Assembly: GCA_907165135.1 (NCBI GenBank) | Contig: OU015567.1 | Span: 7,569,001 to 7,633,000 of the forward strand | DNA from: Oikopleura dioica | Taxonomy: Eukaryota > Chordata > Appendicularia > Copelata > Oikopleuridae | Direction of reading: 5' to 3' | Length of the DNA: 64,000 nucleotides | In this document: in pieces, positions 9,049 to 20,330 of the stretch | How positions within the stretch are numbered: the stretch's first letter is position 1 | Layout: the number at the start of each line of letters is the position of its first letter | Translations under genes and position numbers: made by a program | Notes under the pieces: generated by a model | Told to the model about the DNA's origin: nothing | The model's database searches: none | The model's input: the letters and a program-made list of their open reading frames with translations, nothing else

Positions 9049-12000
9049 CTGAAGGAGATAGAAATTCAGAAGAAGAGTGAGTCAAAAATAAAAGCTGGAC
9101 TGGCATCTCATTTTTCCGGCGTCAAATTTCCATCTAAAGAGAACTTTTGCCATCTGATGCGCGGCTATTTGTGGTTTCTTGTTCTTGGCGAGAAAGAGGC
9201 GCAATTTGGATGGAGCGCTGCTAATTCTTCGCTAAATGATGATGAGGGACATCTAATGAGGTGAGAACTGCATCCCCTGCGCTTGATGACATCCTGGTAC
9301 CGGGATTAGAAACGTCATTTTCTGACGCGAAGAAAGTTATGCTCCATGACCAGTAAACACGTACTCATACATCTTGTTACTTTCGAGGCAGCTCTACTTT
9401 TAGAAATTTCAAAAAGTGTCGGACATTCGTTTCACACGATAGTCGTTTTACATCTTTCCGATTTCGTCGCACTTCTAACAAAATTTATCAAAAGACCATA
9501 TCTTGGTATATAAGTTCTGTGGATTCTGTAAAATAGTGGTGCATGTTCTTATGAAACAGTATCATCGTGATGTGCGGTGGAGAATTTCGAATGTGTTATC
9601 GACAAATGATCGCGTAATTGCACAGTTGGGGGAGAAGAAATAACACAGGTCGCGTTTTGTCTGTCGCTGACAAAATTTAATAACGACTTATTCAAACACT
9701 TTTCTCCAATATTGGATCATAATCTAATGAGACGCTTCCTTTATTCTTTGTCTTTTTCGACGAAGAAGGACCAAAACCTTTCATCTTTTAGGAATGATTA
9801 CATCAATGAACTTGATGATAGAATCTTGAACCCCTAGTTGCCTACTTCCTAAAGATCGTAATTAAGGAACTACCCTTCGATAAGGCGTTAAAAACGGTGT
9901 TAGAAAAAAAAGCGAAAATTTTCACGATTTCGTTACACAATCCTCTCGGACTTCAATGTACTTATAAAGAATCTCTCGGGAGCGTTATGCAAGAGTATAT
10001 TTTGGTAGAGAACGACGGATCCAATTCGCCACGGCGGATAACGAAACAATTGCACGTTGACGACGCTTCGCCCTTCCTATTACCTTTTTTAATGAAATGA
10101 AATAATAATTTTACGGGCAGCGGGACGATAATGCCCCGAAGTTGGAGGAAGTTTGTACTGATCCAAGAATCTGCTTCTTACTTCTGTTGGACAAAGCCAA
10201 TGTTTGATCCGGAGACTTCGATTTATCCGCGAATTTCTGCTGAATCTGAATTTGGTTGCAACGTGTTTACGCACTCGCTCAACAAATCCTGCTTAGCGGT
10301 ATAATAGATCATAACCCCTCTGCAGGTGAGCGCTGTCGACGGGAGAGCATGATTGAGAGATCTTTTTGCAGCTTCTTGCGTGCTAAGTTCCATTCCAAAA
10401 TATGATGATCAACTGCGGTTAATTCTGTATATCTCTCTTCATTTTCTTGCGTAACAGATAGAATCATTTTCAGGTTCATAATCGCAAAAGTCAAAGAGTC
10501 TCGACAGTTTTGACGAGACACTTCGAAAAGCCTCTTAGACTCGTAATTGGAAACAATTGGTTCGCTCTTTCATCTGGTTAGCTCTGATGCTCCTCTCATC
10601 TCCCTGCTTCCTTGAATTCATCCATCGAGTGTTATATCAATCCGTACGGTCCCTCTCTTTTAAACCAAGACTGGAATCGTTGAATCAAAAAAGCCGTCTA
10701 TTCGACCATTTTTAAGAGTCTCGTTTCACATTTCAAGTTCCCCAGATGATTTTTTCAACCCAAGTCCATCTAAAGGTTCTTTTTTAAAGAGCTTTTGGCC
10801 ACAAGAAATCTCAAATACAAAAATTAATTGAATGAAAATGTTGTCGTTTCGCACTTTATCGCACCTGTCCAGCGGCGCTAATTTAGAGCATTTATGCAAC
10901 AAAAACCAGCGGTCAGGGGAATCAGTATTTGTAGACGGCTTATCCGAACCCAATAGAGTCGGTGGAAATTCGTTGCGCAACGTGATTGGGATATCTTGGC
11001 GGAGATAAATTTAGGAGAGGGTTGTTATAAACGTCCCTTGGAATCAACCCTTTCAGTAATCCTAACTAACCCTAGCCTATCCCTCAAGCAAATATTTTAG
11101 CGGTAATGTTCACGAGAATTTGCTGCGTGAGTGATAAAACTTCTTTATAAACCAACTAAAGCTGCATTTTCTCTTTCTTCTTATCAGTATACAGTTATTA
11201 TTCCATCTGTGGTCATGTCCGTTCATTAATAAAATTCTATGTTTAATTTTATTTCGAGCACTGGAATTAAAAAACACTGTATTAAATTTTGTTTTTATTT
11301 TGCGTTTTTTGAATTGCTTTATTATGAAATAAATTTCTGCTTTTCGGAAAAAGCAAAAAGACCGCAAAAACAACGCCCCGTTTTTAGACGTAATGAGGCC
11401 CCGTACAAAACGAGTACAAAGGCTGTTGAGAGGCATGTGTGCGGAAGACGAGATTGGCATGTTCGTTTCCAGTGCAAGAAAAGAAAGAAAAATATAAGGG
11501 TTAAGTCAAATCGGAACACTTCGAAAAAGTTACGCGAATAAGAATTTTTTCAATCAAATGAGTGAAAAGCATACAGAAACTTTGAAATTCTAGGGCGACG
11601 TCTTCAATCAGACTATATTTATTCTAAAGCCTTCTTTCCTCTCACATATTTACAAACAGAGGGTACTGGATCGACCCAGGCGTACCTTCGTCCGAAATGA
11701 TTAAGGCCTCCCAAATCGTTATCACCGTCGCACTCTCCCGAGCCACTCATCAATCACTAGTTACTTTCCCAAATTTGACGCGCGCCGCGTGGATATTCCA
11801 TTTGGGCTGTCCAATTCAAGGAAAATCGCTACCTTCGCTTTGATCTTGGCTCAAATCGACAATAGCAAATTTCAATCAAAGACTTTTTCACTACTTTTTA
11901 CGATTTTTTAGAAAAAATATTTTCTTATCAATTCTATTTCAGATTCCTGCTTTTATGAAGCGTTTTTTCTTCAAAAAATAATTTCACGAGTTTTCTTAGG

Positions 12001-12795
12001 TTTTTCATAGTTTAAGAGATTTATTTATCGCTCAGATATTTACATACAGCGATTGAACTTTGGCAGATTCGTATTTTTGCGACGAAGAATAAAGAAGTGA
12101 TGGGTCCAAGCGAGTCCATTTTCTTCTCAGACAGTGCAATATCGAGCTCGCCTCTTGCCCAGTTAGACTGTAACTTTCCGAGTTTCCCTCTCGAGAAATT
12201 AAAGTACAGGTCGGGCAAGAGCAGCTGATATTCGAGGCAGAATTGATCCAACCTTTGTCACTCGGGAAAATGCAGCAGTCTTGAGGCCATCTGGGAAATC
12301 TTCTTTTGGAGCATCTTTCGTCATCGTTTTTATAGGACTTTTTCACCCCAAGTTTTGGGGCTGTTGGCAAATTGATTAAAATTACGAGCGCGCGAAAATA
12401 AGAAGAAAAATTTTCAAATAAATATTTACACACGAAAAGATTTTTACACGGAAGGATCGAAATTCCGTCTTACAATTTAAGACTAGAACTTTTTAATAGT
12501 GAAGTATTTGATATTGAGTAACCCGTGCTGTTTTTGGGTGCCTAGAAGAAGAATAAAGAATTTAGGTTTGAGTTGTGTTTCAACTATGGTGTCCTATGAA
12601 TCTAGTACGCTAATTCTAGTGCGCTTTCAGGTTACATCGGGGAAAATACTTGACCTCGTCGGTAAAAAATTAGAATGTTTCACACATTCCAATTGGTCTG
12701 ACAGTTTTATCAGCGCAGCATTCTTTGTTCAGGGAGTTGAAAAGAACCCTAGAACAGTGATTAGCTTCTCCGTCTTCTCTTGAATCCATTTTGAC
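9049..12795. other. Long stretch without a supported gene
   Basis: About 3.7 kb of AT-rich sequence. Open frames at 9897-10100 (+), 10309-10521 (-), 11110-11541 (both strands) and 12021-12433 (-) have no recognisable domain, no cysteine or motif pattern I can place, and no convincing splice sites. The part next to 9048 may hold 5' exons of the unknown gene. I see no RNA gene. Confidence 0.4.
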
Positions 12796-13569
12796 TTACA
12801 TGGGTCCGTCATCGGCTCCACAGCACTCTGGCTCGGAAATTCCTGGGGATCGGACGCAGTTGTTAGGGTCTTGGTATTCCCATGGTCCCCAGAACGCATG
12901 GTATTTGTCATCGAAGACATCCCGGACGGCGGGGAGCTACAACTATCAAACAGCCCGCTCAGACTTAACCTGCTTTTACCTCAGAAGTGTACTTGTTGTC
13001 GCATTCGCAAAGGGCTCGCTCGCAAGTGTTGGGTTTGTTGGTGCAGACGATGTTTCCCTTTTGGTTTTTCTTCCACTTGTATCGGACAAGCTCGCCGATG
13101 CATTGTTCACCAAACTTCATCTGCACACATTTCTGGCAGTCCTAAGAAGAGGGTTACTTTAGGTACTTGTTTGGGAAATGGCTCGATGTGGGGAAGTTCA
13201 ATGCTTGCTAGTGATAACGAGGTGGTATTAAGGGAAACTGGTGTAGAGAAAAATAGGAAATTTCCGATGGGGAAGTTGAAAGTTTGAACTCCTTACTTTG
13301 TAAGCTTTGCAGACGCCGTCCAATTTGTCAACCGGTCTACCGAATCCAGGGTCACTCATCGGTCTATCGCCGAGAATGAGGCAGTTGCAGCCGTAAGTCC
13401 AATATTTTCGCTCGTCAAAGTCGGGCATGTAGTGAAGCGCAAGAAGCTTCAAGTCCTTGTATCGTCGTCCTTGAATCGATGATTCTTGAGTCTCTTCTCG
13501 TTGTCCTGCTCTTTGCGCAAGAGCGGAGCCGAAGAGAGCTGAGACGATTGACTTTGCAGAGAAAACCAT
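12796..13569 (-). CDS. Secreted phospholipase A2-like protein, predicted inactive
   Basis: Three exons (13569-13297, 13141-12980, 12936-12796) in consistent phase give 191 residues. An N-terminal signal peptide is followed by the PLA2 fold signature: YWTYGCNC, then GRPVDKLDGVCKAY, the helix with CERALCECDNKY, and a late segment with YHAFWGPWEYQDPNNC and ECCG. In active PLA2 the helix reads C-x-x-H-D-x-C. Here the matching positions read C-K-A-Y-K-D-C, so the catalytic His is Tyr and the calcium-binding Asp is Lys. The calcium loop (YGCNCLILG) is also altered. The introns are 155 and 43 bp. It is therefore probably a secreted binding or structural protein that reuses the fold. The start at 13569 gives the signal peptide; an in-frame upstream extension lacks one. 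Confidence 0.8.
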
Positions 13570-15730
13570 TGTGACTTTTGATTTGTTTCTTTTCTGTTCG
13601 GAACAGGAGAAGATTTTACTTCGAGGAGTACTAAAAGGGCAGATGAGCAAAGGGAGGAATTGTTAGTTATCTATTCGAGTTTTTACTTAGGATTATTTTT
13701 AAGGATATCAACATAAGTTCGCCAGAGAGTCAAAGTACTCGATGATTAAATTTTAAGCTATGTTTTCAGTCTTATTCTAATTTTGAAAATTTTGCTGTAA
13801 CGATGTTGATACCCTTAATTTCTTGTCTGAATCTCTATCTCTTTAATCTTCGCTTTGCTGCTATTCTTCGTGTGCCTAAAACTTACCGGTAGAAAAGCCG
13901 GTGACGAGAGAAGCTTTTTAAAGCTTTTCCTAAATCGGAAAAAGAAGAAGATGACTTGAGTCGATGTGTTGACACCAAAACGATCGGCGAGTTTATATAT
14001 CTCCTCGGCGCGGGGCACCAGACGCGCCGCCAAACGCGCTCGAAACAGCTCGCGTGCGACATCGGAGCGATCCTGAGCGGGATGCGCGCTCCGCGGCGAG
14101 GCGCTGTTTTCACGCTTTCGCCGCGGCCATCTTTATCAGCGTTATTATCGGTAAATGGAATTATAAATTTCGTAATCATACCGAAATCTCTATAAAAATC
14201 AATAATCAATAATTTTTTGATATTTAGCAATGATTTATTATGCTCTTCAGTGCCTAAAATGTCATTTTGATTGTTCTAGCGATCGAATATATCATTTTCA
14301 TGAATGTAAACTGTGGTCTTTGGCGTCTGAGGAATCCAAGGAAAAGCCGAAGAAATCGTTTCAGAAAGTTTAAACAAACTTGTTAGGCCGAATAGAAGCC
14401 AAAAATTGAAGCGTCTTTAGAACTAAAGATTCTAAAGAAAATTCTCTTACCGCCATAATTGATATCTTGGGGTGAAAGTTGTTGCATGCGATCACTTATG
14501 GCAACATCGCTTTCAGTTAGGCTGGTTTAGATAACAAGCCGCTTTAACTAGCATGGTGTTTCTCACGAAGAGGCCCTAAAGAACAGTTTTGGTGGTTGAA
14601 ATTAATTGATAGATCTGAAGTTCAAATTTATTTTCATACACAAATGTGGTAAAACTGATCGTTTTTGACCATTGATCTCCTTTGAAGAAGGGTGTCTAAC
14701 CATAAAGTGAAACTACTGATAAGAATTGCCCATCCCCTTAACATTGATGGTAATCTTCGGCAATTTCATATTTCGTAGATCCAAATTGGAGCCACCCGAA
14801 ATGTGCCCAAAATCCTTGTGTGAAGATAAGATTCCCCTTAAAAATCTAAAAATCGTCGGAGCATTTGTCTAAGTCTAAATTTATTGCGAAGATAGCAAAA
14901 ATTATTTTACGAAAGTTGCGAAAAAAAGAAAATCTAGTCATTCGCCGGGCCAATTTAGAGTCATTTTGTCGCAATTAGGAATCGAATACGAACCTGAAAA
15001 TCCGACGTCGATTCAAGCACTCACCTGTTAACAAATCCGATTGTTTTCGATCCTTTCCTAGACTTTCAAAGTGTCTACATCGGCGAATATGTATTGCAAC
15101 ATGAAAAAGATGTCTACAAATTGTGAGAGAGAAGTAGAAAAACCTTATACGGAGTTCCCTTAATCAGCTGACGTCTAAATTGAGCGCCGCGTTCTCTTAT
15201 CGTTTCAATATTTTCGTGTGCACTTGTGAATCTCGGTCTTCACTAGAACTCTCAGGATTTTGTTGCAAAAGATAAACTGTCAAAGAAAAACTCATCTTTT
15301 CGTTGCCGCTAGAACTTGATTCTGTATTCATTTTTATGAATACTCCTTGATATAAAGAGCACCAATTTGATTATATGATGAGATGAGTCATCTCTATAAT
15401 TAACCGTTAATTCGAAGAAGATTTCTAAACGAGCTCACGGTTAAGCTCGATCTTACGCCTAAGCGGGTAGGCAGGCTCTAAAAGTTATCATAATTATTTG
15501 AGCGAACTCACACGCTTTCGCCGTCTATTATTAACGACTAAACGGTATCTTCATTTTACGAAATAGACATCTTGCATCTTATAGTAGAAGAAAACTGTTT
15601 GAACGTGAGTAGGACCCGAAGTAGAGCTTTCAAGGAAGCTTCGTTCCACCCAAGCCGCTAATGATAGCATCACTCCTCCTATCTGATTCAGGAGCATAAA
15701 TAAATCCCAGCCAGACGCAGAGGTTATCTC
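13570..15730. other. Intergenic; upstream region of the PLA2-like gene
   Basis: No gene recognised. Around 13990-14130 the composition shifts to GC-rich with many CpG (GCGCGCTCC-type runs), unlike the AT-rich surroundings. The open frames across this patch on both strands look compositional. Nothing else stands out. Confidence 0.4.
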
Positions 15731-16828
15731 GGGGTGAGGTATAAATAGGGTCGACGAGCAAAAATTCAACCCCAAGAACCCTTTGTGGTAAAGCCTTGAA
15801 ACTTTGGGACAATATGTATTTGGGCCCAACTAAAAAATTTGTTATTGAAAATTTTTTGGTCTGACCACGTGATCACGGGTTACAGACCCTCGAAAAGCTA
15901 GAAAAGCTTGCCGAGCTTGATCCCCTTATGGCATCATCTTCTTGTTTGCCCAAAAAGAAAGGTCTTGGTTTGTTCAAGTGGTTAAGTCAAAAAAATTCTT
16001 GGTGCCGCCTTTACAGGACACGCTAGAAGCTATATACAGTTAATTATGGAATTTTTGGACATTTTTTGTCCCAAGATTTTCGCGAAAATGTCCATAAATT
16101 TGATACACGCGGCCAAAAAAAATATCCCATCCAAATCGCTTAAAAAATTTTTTTTGAGAAAAATCTCCATCATTCTTTGTTTAATCCTTCTTCTAAAGAC
16201 AAAAAATGTTTTAGGGGTACGAGATCAACCTTCAATCTTATCTTTCTCAAAGAAAAAGTAAGATTTTAATATGAAAAAACTTCATATCTGGCAAAAATAA
16301 CAGAAAATTTAAAAATACGGCGCAGAAAATGTCCAAAAATTTGATACGGGCACTTTTGAAAAGTGTCCCAAGAAAACCCCATAAAATAGCAAAAATGTCC
16401 AAAAATTTGATGTCCAAAAATTCCATAAAAAACTGTAAGGACCCAAATCTAGCTAAAATTGAGGTAAAAATCCAGGTTTCACGGGTTACTCAGGCAAATA
16501 TACATTGCAAAAAGGGCCATTTTGGACGCTTCACTTCCCTCTAGCGACTCATGTGATCTCGCCACCAAAAATGTTTTGGATTCTATAGGAAGGACTTTTT
16601 GTGCTCTTTCATGTGAGCTACATTATGATCACCTGCGGTCAGGGGATCGAGGTTGGCAAGCTTTTCTAGCTTTTCGAGGGTCCATATCACGTGATCACGT
16701 GATCATACCAAAAAAATTTCGATTACAAATTTTTAAGATGGGCCAAAATACATATAGTCCCAAAGTTTCGGGCAGTTACCTGAAGGGGTTTTAGGGGTTG
16801 ATTTTTTGCTCGTCGACCCTAGGTATAA
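15731..16828. mobile_element. Inverted-repeat element of about 1.1 kb
   Basis: Arms of roughly 200 bp at about 15731-15935 and 16630-16828 are imperfect inverted copies. Shared blocks include GGGTCGACGAGCAAAAA, CGAAACTTTGGGAC-type, CACGTGATCACG and CCCTCGAAAAGCTAGAAAAG. The right arm holds CACGTGATCACGTGATCA (18 nt). The AT-rich interior contains spaced repeats of AAAATGTCCAAAAATTTGAT and no protein domain. Consistent with a non-autonomous foldback or DNA element. No target duplication was identified. Confidence 0.65.
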
Positions 16829-17870
16829 ATGCGTAATATGCATAAATTTTATGAAATTCAGGATCTCTACTTGAAAGTATTTGACTTAGTTTCAAAGGTA
16901 TGATCAGGTTCAATAAGAAAAAAAGCAGCACTTGATAAATTTGAAATGAAATTGATAGACATAACCGCAAAGAAAAATGTTCCACGCAGACTTTATTTTT
17001 ATTTTTTCACTTGATTTATTAAATTAAAGATCAGCGAATTTATGCTGTCAAGTTGGAATTTTCAATTCCATCATCCAATTAGTCTCAAAAATACCACACC
17101 GAAATTACACCGATCAGAACTGCCAAGTTTCTGAAAAAGGGCCTTTCTTTTATAAAAATGAAAAAAGTCTTCAAAAAAATCACGATCTAAGAAAACATCA
17201 CCAAGGTCATGTTGAGTTACAGAACCGCAACTTCACTTGCGTCAAGTTCTATTTCTTGAAAGTTGCAATATGTTTTAGCAAAAGAGATTACGGTGGTAGC
17301 AATTTCACTTTGATAATATTTGAGCGACCACCCTTTAGAACTTCGGGTCCGGGCGCCTTAGCTTGAAAATCGCAATAATTGTGGAAAAATTGAAATGAGC
17401 GATTTTTTAAATTAGAGAGTTTTTTGAAGACTGAAAATATTTTTTACGTGTAGTTTTTTTTTGACCCAGTTTTAACGGCTTAGGAACGTTTGTTTGTCTC
17501 AAGTTGGCAAACCTGCTGGAGGAACGTCACTAATAGCGAGTGCTACCAAAAGCCGGCTGGATAAACCCCGGGCTGGCTTAGCAGCATCACATAATACGAT
17601 TGTGGAGGGTGACAAATTTCTTCTTGTCTACATCTTATAGCACCAAATCGCGTCAACGATTCCGGCCGTTGTGGAACATTTTAGCAACAAGTCACAAGTC
17701 ACTCATTGGAATGCTTGTAGAGATGCAGTATTTTTGCTCTTGCATACTACGCGCTCAATCTAAAAACAGCCAGTCTAAAAAAAATTGTATTTTTTTTAAA
17801 CCAGTATTTTTTAAATGGATGAGAAATGTTTTCAATGAAATTTGATGAAATCAAGTTTTAAAAATTCTAC
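16829..17870. other. Intergenic; nothing supported
   Basis: AT-rich sequence with no recognisable gene. The frames at 16791-16985 (-) and 17600-17845 (+) lack any domain. Confidence 0.4.
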
Positions 17871-18096
17871 CATCGTTAGGGGAAATCACTGAGATCCCCA
17901 ACTTCAAGAGCTCCTAGCTCCCCAGATACCCCACCCCCTCACTATTTTTCTTGAGCTCAAAATGACCGCCAGAGCCAGGGCTACAATCTAGGCTAGTGGG
18001 CAGCCTCTGAAAGGGTTAGTTAGGGCTTCAAAAATTACTATTTCCGAAGTTTGAATCGTTTATTGACATCAGAAGATAAATGAGTTCGTTTTTATT

Positions 18097-18145
18097 GCAG
18101 GCTTAACGTTTTCGGAACAGAAATTCCATCATCAGAGCCGGTTGC
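18097..18145 (-). ncRNA. Hammerhead ribozyme-like motif, left arm (antisense to the ORF)
   Basis: Exact reverse complement of the motif at 19704-19752, carried by the inverted left arm. Because the arms are inverted, this copy would act only in a minus-strand transcript. Confidence 0.6.
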
Positions 18146-18312
18146 TTGAAAACTTGACGATCTTTTAGCAAAGGAGAAACTGACCTTTTCTTGTAGAAGA
18201 GTGAACTGATCAATATTCCGAATAATAACTTGATCCCTAGCCACATTCTAGAGAAAATAATGCAACCCGAACTATTTTTATAATCTCAGAGGCTCCAATT
18301 GCCTTCAAAATT

Positions 18313-19521
18313 TTGCCTAGATTCAGAAATGAAGAGAAAAAATTATTAAAACCAATACCAAAAACTGTTCTTCGACCTATTTTAGTTTCTGTGCTTACTC
18401 GTCTGACTTCTTTTCGTTGTTTCGACAAGTATTATAAGCAAATTTCGGGACTGAGTATGGGTGACAGTATAAGCCCTAAATTGGCGAATTTTTATCTCAA
18501 TATTCTTGAAAAAGACAAAATAAAAAAATTAATTGATCAAAAAATCATTTTCGGTTATCGGCGCTATCTCGATGATACCATCGTTTTCTTCAAACGCGGT
18601 TGTTTCGACGAAGTCAATAATATTTTCCAAAATCTTCATGAAACTCTTAAAATTACAGTCGAAAGATCTTGTCAAAGTGGTATAAAATTCCTTGATTTTA
18701 TTATCTATCCTTCAGAATCAAATATCCTTCAAATACGCAATAATCGTAAACACACAGTTCCGATGAATTTCGTAAAAGATACTGCTCCGGTCTCTTTGAA
18801 AAAGGGAATTCTTATATCAGAAATCAAAAGGGCACACTACAAGCACTCCTGTCAAAAAACTCTTGACGAGGAGTTGAAAGAGATAGAACAGAAATATCTC
18901 TCTCAAGAATTTCCCCTAGAAATTATACGTGATGCATTAAGAGTAGTTAAAGACGGTAAAACGGATAAAAAAGACTGGAAATTGGAAAAATCTGAAAATC
19001 CAGATCGAAATTTCACACTCTGTATTCCTTTCACAAGTCAGAGGGTGTCCCGAATAACCAGCGAGTTGCGCAGGTTAATATCCGTATTTTTGCCAGAATA
19101 TAACTTGCATACGGCATTGTCTACTGTAACGATGCGTAACACGATTATCTCCAGTCTACTGCCGAAGACGGAATTTGAAAAGGCCATTAATGTGGTGTAT
19201 TCATTTAAATGTCGGTGCGGCGAAGAGTATATTGGAGAGTCTGAATCCCTGAGCATGAGAATTCGAGATCATGGGCAACCATCAAAAGATACAGCTATAT
19301 TTTCTCATACAAAGGATTGTGAGGATTTTAAGACGGGTTTTAATGAGAAATATCAGCAAAATAATCCTCAATCTCGATTCAATTATCTAAGCTCACATTT
19401 TTCGATATTACATAAAAATCTTCCTTATGACAAAAGAAAACAAGTCGAGGGTCTCGAAATCGTGCTTAAAGATCCGCAGTTAAATAAACAGATTCACCAT
19501 CGAAAAATTTTCATTTTGTGA
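18313..19521 (+). CDS. Penelope-like RT (C-terminal part) fused to GIY-YIG endonuclease
   Basis: 402-codon open frame. Residues near 47-62 (GLSMGDSISPKLANFY) match the RT motif after the finger domain. Residues near 83-92 (YRRYLDDTIVFF) hold the catalytic DD pair. From about residue 294 a GIY-YIG domain is visible: VVYSFKC, then EEYIGES and the conserved Arg in RIRDH, with a nearby HTKDC. The N-terminal RT motifs and the first catalytic Asp region are absent, so the copy is 5'-truncated and the ATG at 18313 is unlikely to be the ancestral start. The fusion of a YxDD-type RT with GIY-YIG is diagnostic for Penelope-like elements. Confidence 0.85.
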   Translation: MPRFRNEEKKLLKPIPKTVLRPILVSVLTRLTSFRCFDKYYKQISGLSMGDSISPKLANFYLNILEKDKIKKLIDQKIIFGYRRYLDDTIVFFKRGCFDEVNNIFQNLHETLKITVERSCQSGIKFLDFIIYPSESNILQIRNNRKHTVPMNFVKDTAPVSLKKGILISEIKRAHYKHSCQKTLDEELKEIEQKYLSQEFPLEIIRDALRVVKDGKTDKKDWKLEKSENPDRNFTLCIPFTSQRVSRITSELRRLISVFLPEYNLHTALSTVTMRNTIISSLLPKTEFEKAINVVYSFKCRCGEEYIGESESLSMRIRDHGQPSKDTAIFSHTKDCEDFKTGFNEKYQQNNPQSRFNYLSSHFSILHKNLPYDKRKQVEGLEIVLKDPQLNKQIHHRKIFIL

Positions 19522-19703
19522 TACCACTCAGAGGCAAGTTTTGAAGGCAATTGGAGCCTCTGAGATTATAAAAATAGTTCGGGTTGCATTATTTTCTCTA
19601 GAATGTGGCTAGGGATCAAGTTATTATTCGGAATATTGATCAGTTCACTCTTCTACAAGAAAAGGTCAGTTTCTCCTTTGCTAAAAGATCGTCAAGTTTT
19701 CAA

Positions 19704-19752
19704 GCAACCGGCTCTGATGATGGAATTTCTGTTCCGAAAACGTTAAGCCTGC
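19704..19752 (+). ncRNA. Hammerhead ribozyme-like motif, right arm
   Basis: Core strands CTGATGA (19714-19720) and GAAA (19736-19739) are present. Stem I: GGCT (19710-19713) pairs with AGCC (19746-19749), and GCA (19704-19706) with TGC (19750-19752). Stem II: GGAA pairs with TTCC across a 6-nt loop. Stem III is the bare palindrome AACGTT, followed by an A at the expected cleavage position 19745. Such a minimal stem III is typical of Penelope-associated hammerheads, which are thought to work as dimers. One unpaired T between the core and stem II is a deviation. Confidence 0.65.
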
Positions 19753-19989
19753 AATAAAAACGAACTCATTTCCGAAGTTGGCCAGATTTTGGGACTTCGG
19801 AAGAATCTAAATGCCCTCGGGGTACGAGATCACCCCCCACTATCAATAGTCAAAATGATCCCCAGCTTCTGGGGATTCGAAAACTGTATTATACTCCCGC
19901 CCTACTAAGCTAGAAAAAAAGCTCAAATATTAGTGATTTCCCCTAACCATCGTAGATTAATTTATATTTAGATGGCTCTTGAAAGATTT

Positions 19990-20315
19990 CTATGAGCTGA
20001 GCTGAGCTAAGCTGAGCTGGCCTTTTTAGAGGTCATTGAGCGGAGCTGAGCTGAGCGAACCCTTATTAGAGCTGAGCTGAGCTGCTTGAGCTGAGTTGAG
20101 CTGTTCTTAACTGTGTTTTTAGTAGTAAAATTGTAATAAAATCATTGAGCTGAGCTGAGCTAAGTGATAATTGCCCGAGCTGAGCAGAACAGATCCTGTT
20201 CGAAAATTATTGAGCTGAGCTGAGCTGAGTGAAAATTGTGTGAGCTGAGCTGAGCTGAGCAGATCAGATCATTTACAAAAATCATCGAGCTGAGCTGCTC
20301 AGCTCACTCAGTTCA
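19990..20315. repeat. GAGCT pentamer array (imperfect)
   Basis: Blocks of GAGCT/GAGCTGAGCT repeat units interspersed with short unique pieces over about 325 bp. Individual runs are two to five units. A low-complexity satellite; no gene overlaps it. Confidence 0.85.
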
Positions 20316-20330
20316 GCAAATTTGCAACTC

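Larger units (their letters stand above)
18078..19771 (+). mobile_element. Penelope-like retroelement, 5'-truncated, with inverted terminal arms
   Basis: Two arms, 18078-18310 and 19539-19771, are 233 bp long and appear to be identical inverted copies. They enclose a single open frame with a Penelope-type reverse transcriptase C-terminus plus GIY-YIG nuclease. Penelope-like elements are known for LTR-like repeats in direct or inverted order and for hammerhead ribozymes within them, and both are seen here. The identity of the arms and the intact frame suggest a fairly recent insertion. Confidence 0.85.
17878..19947. repeat. Short outer inverted repeats around the Penelope-like element
   Basis: A 17-nt sequence, GTTAGGGGAAATCACT with one preceding base, at about 17878-17894 recurs inverted with one mismatch at about 19931-19947. 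This pair lies outside the 233-bp arms of the Penelope-like element. It could be the ends of an older element into which the retroelement inserted. Confidence 0.45.

Noticed and set aside
11239-11541. Overlapping plus and minus frames of about 100 codons
   Set aside because: Lys/Phe-rich low-complexity translations, no domain, no splice sites, no homology recognised.
19990-20315. GAGCT array as an immunoglobulin switch-like region
   Set aside because: No immune-receptor gene is nearby and short pentamer satellites arise easily; kept only as a repeat.
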